A DNA stretch of 64,000 bases from Sphingobacteriaceae bacterium (GTDB taxonomy: Bacteria; Bacteroidota; Bacteroidia; Sphingobacteriales; Sphingobacteriaceae). Shown piece after piece: positions 63,812 through 64,000 of the stretch (position 1 is its first letter; every line of letters starts with the position of its first letter). Under the pieces are notes generated by a model, which did not search any database, was not told the origin of the DNA, and saw only the letters and a program-made list of their open reading frames with translations. Both the position numbers and the translations under genes were made by a program. The stretch lies in NCBI GenBank assembly GCA_947458875.1, contig CANGZD010000005.1, positions 1 through 64,000 on the forward strand, in the 5' to 3' direction.

Positions 63812-64000
63812 GCCAATTGAACAGCCGCTTCTGCACCGGAGATTTCCCCATGAGATGCTTCAAAAACACAATCTCCGTTTTTAATCACCAATAATTGCGG
63901 AGACTGGTGTACTACCTGGAAAATCTCGGCAATGGTATTGGAGATTTCCCGGTGGTTCAATAAATCGAGGTAATAAACCGGTACCTCCTGAGGAATTAAT
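63808..64000 (-). CDS. ytxJ: bacillithiol-system redox protein YtxJ, C-terminal part (cut by window end)
   Basis: The last 63 codons read LIPQEVPVYYLDLLNHREIS..., with NTIAEIFQVVHQSPQLLVIK and a GEISGAEAAVQLA end. The SNxIAExFxVxHxSPQxLLI pattern is that of YtxJ (monothiol bacilliredoxin-like), which belongs to the thioredoxin fold. The catalytic Cys would lie in the missing N-terminal part. Its presence fits bshA in the same window. Confidence 0.83.
   Translation of the reverse strand, partial: LIPQEVPVYYLDLLNHREISNTIAEIFQVVHQSPQLLVIKNGDCVFEASHGEISGAEAAVQLA

Overview
The window is a chromosomal segment of a Bacteroidota bacterium, most likely family Sphingobacteriaceae (Pedobacter-like). 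The evidence is taxonomic gene content (GldB, OstA-like LptA, DUF2490, SIMPL protein, BshA and YtxJ of bacillithiol metabolism, a type-A T9SS sorting domain), the gene pairs nadE/gldB and ileS-traR/dksA-lspA, and -7 boxes of the Bacteroidota form TAnnTTTG with little sign of Shine-Dalgarno sequences. Most of the window is ordinary core genome. No integrase, transposase, phage or CRISPR gene was seen.

Layout. 1-4100: the F-type ATP synthase genes atpE-F-H-A-G, ending in a strong terminator; atpB would lie upstream and atpD/atpC are not in this cluster. The gaps inside this operon hold a terminator-like hairpin after atpE, a dispersed repeat before atpA and a hairpin before atpG. 4100-11300: a frameshifted lipocalin-like lipoprotein, a small membrane protein, gldB divergent from nadE, then a serine hydrolase and an amidohydrolase on the minus strand. 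11400-16600: mutL, rhomboid protease, EEP-family hydrolase, cysS. 16600-25200: asparaginase-type Ntn hydrolase, parvulin chaperone, a possible HolD-like protein beside rdgB, OstA-like LptA, tilS and a small membrane protein. 25200-26500: 2-oxoglutarate/Fe(II)-type oxygenase and tRNA-Val(TAC).

26500-38400 is the accessory part: an FG-GAP lipoprotein, a membrane-anchored protein with a cytoplasmic helical C-terminus that may bind DNA, an SH3-like protein, a 12-unit 21-bp tandem array next to an all-helical protein of unknown function, and a 1908-residue secreted protein with 24 NHL-type repeats and a T9SS tail, translationally coupled to a lipoprotein.

38400-64000: gdhA, a cupin, nitroreductase, response regulator and PAS histidine kinase, recO, an MMPL/RND transporter, ileS-traR/dksA-lspA, a SIMPL protein, DUF2490, serS, rsmI, lnt, bshA, an RsuA-type pseudouridine synthase, a lytic transglycosylase, uvrA, lipA, an OsmC protein and the C-terminal end of a YtxJ-type protein cut by the window edge.

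Functional links: LspA and Lnt mature the lipoproteins that are frequent here (GldB, FG-GAP, FN3-like, amidohydrolase). BshA and YtxJ point to bacillithiol as the low-molecular-weight thiol. MutL, RecO and UvrA cover three DNA-repair routes. IleS, CysS, SerS, TilS and tRNA-Val serve translation. The strongest candidates for something undescribed are the 21-bp array with its neighbour (30470-31630), the 6+18 propeller-repeat protein with its C-terminal cassette, and the propeller/membrane/C-terminal-domain protein at 27932-29248.
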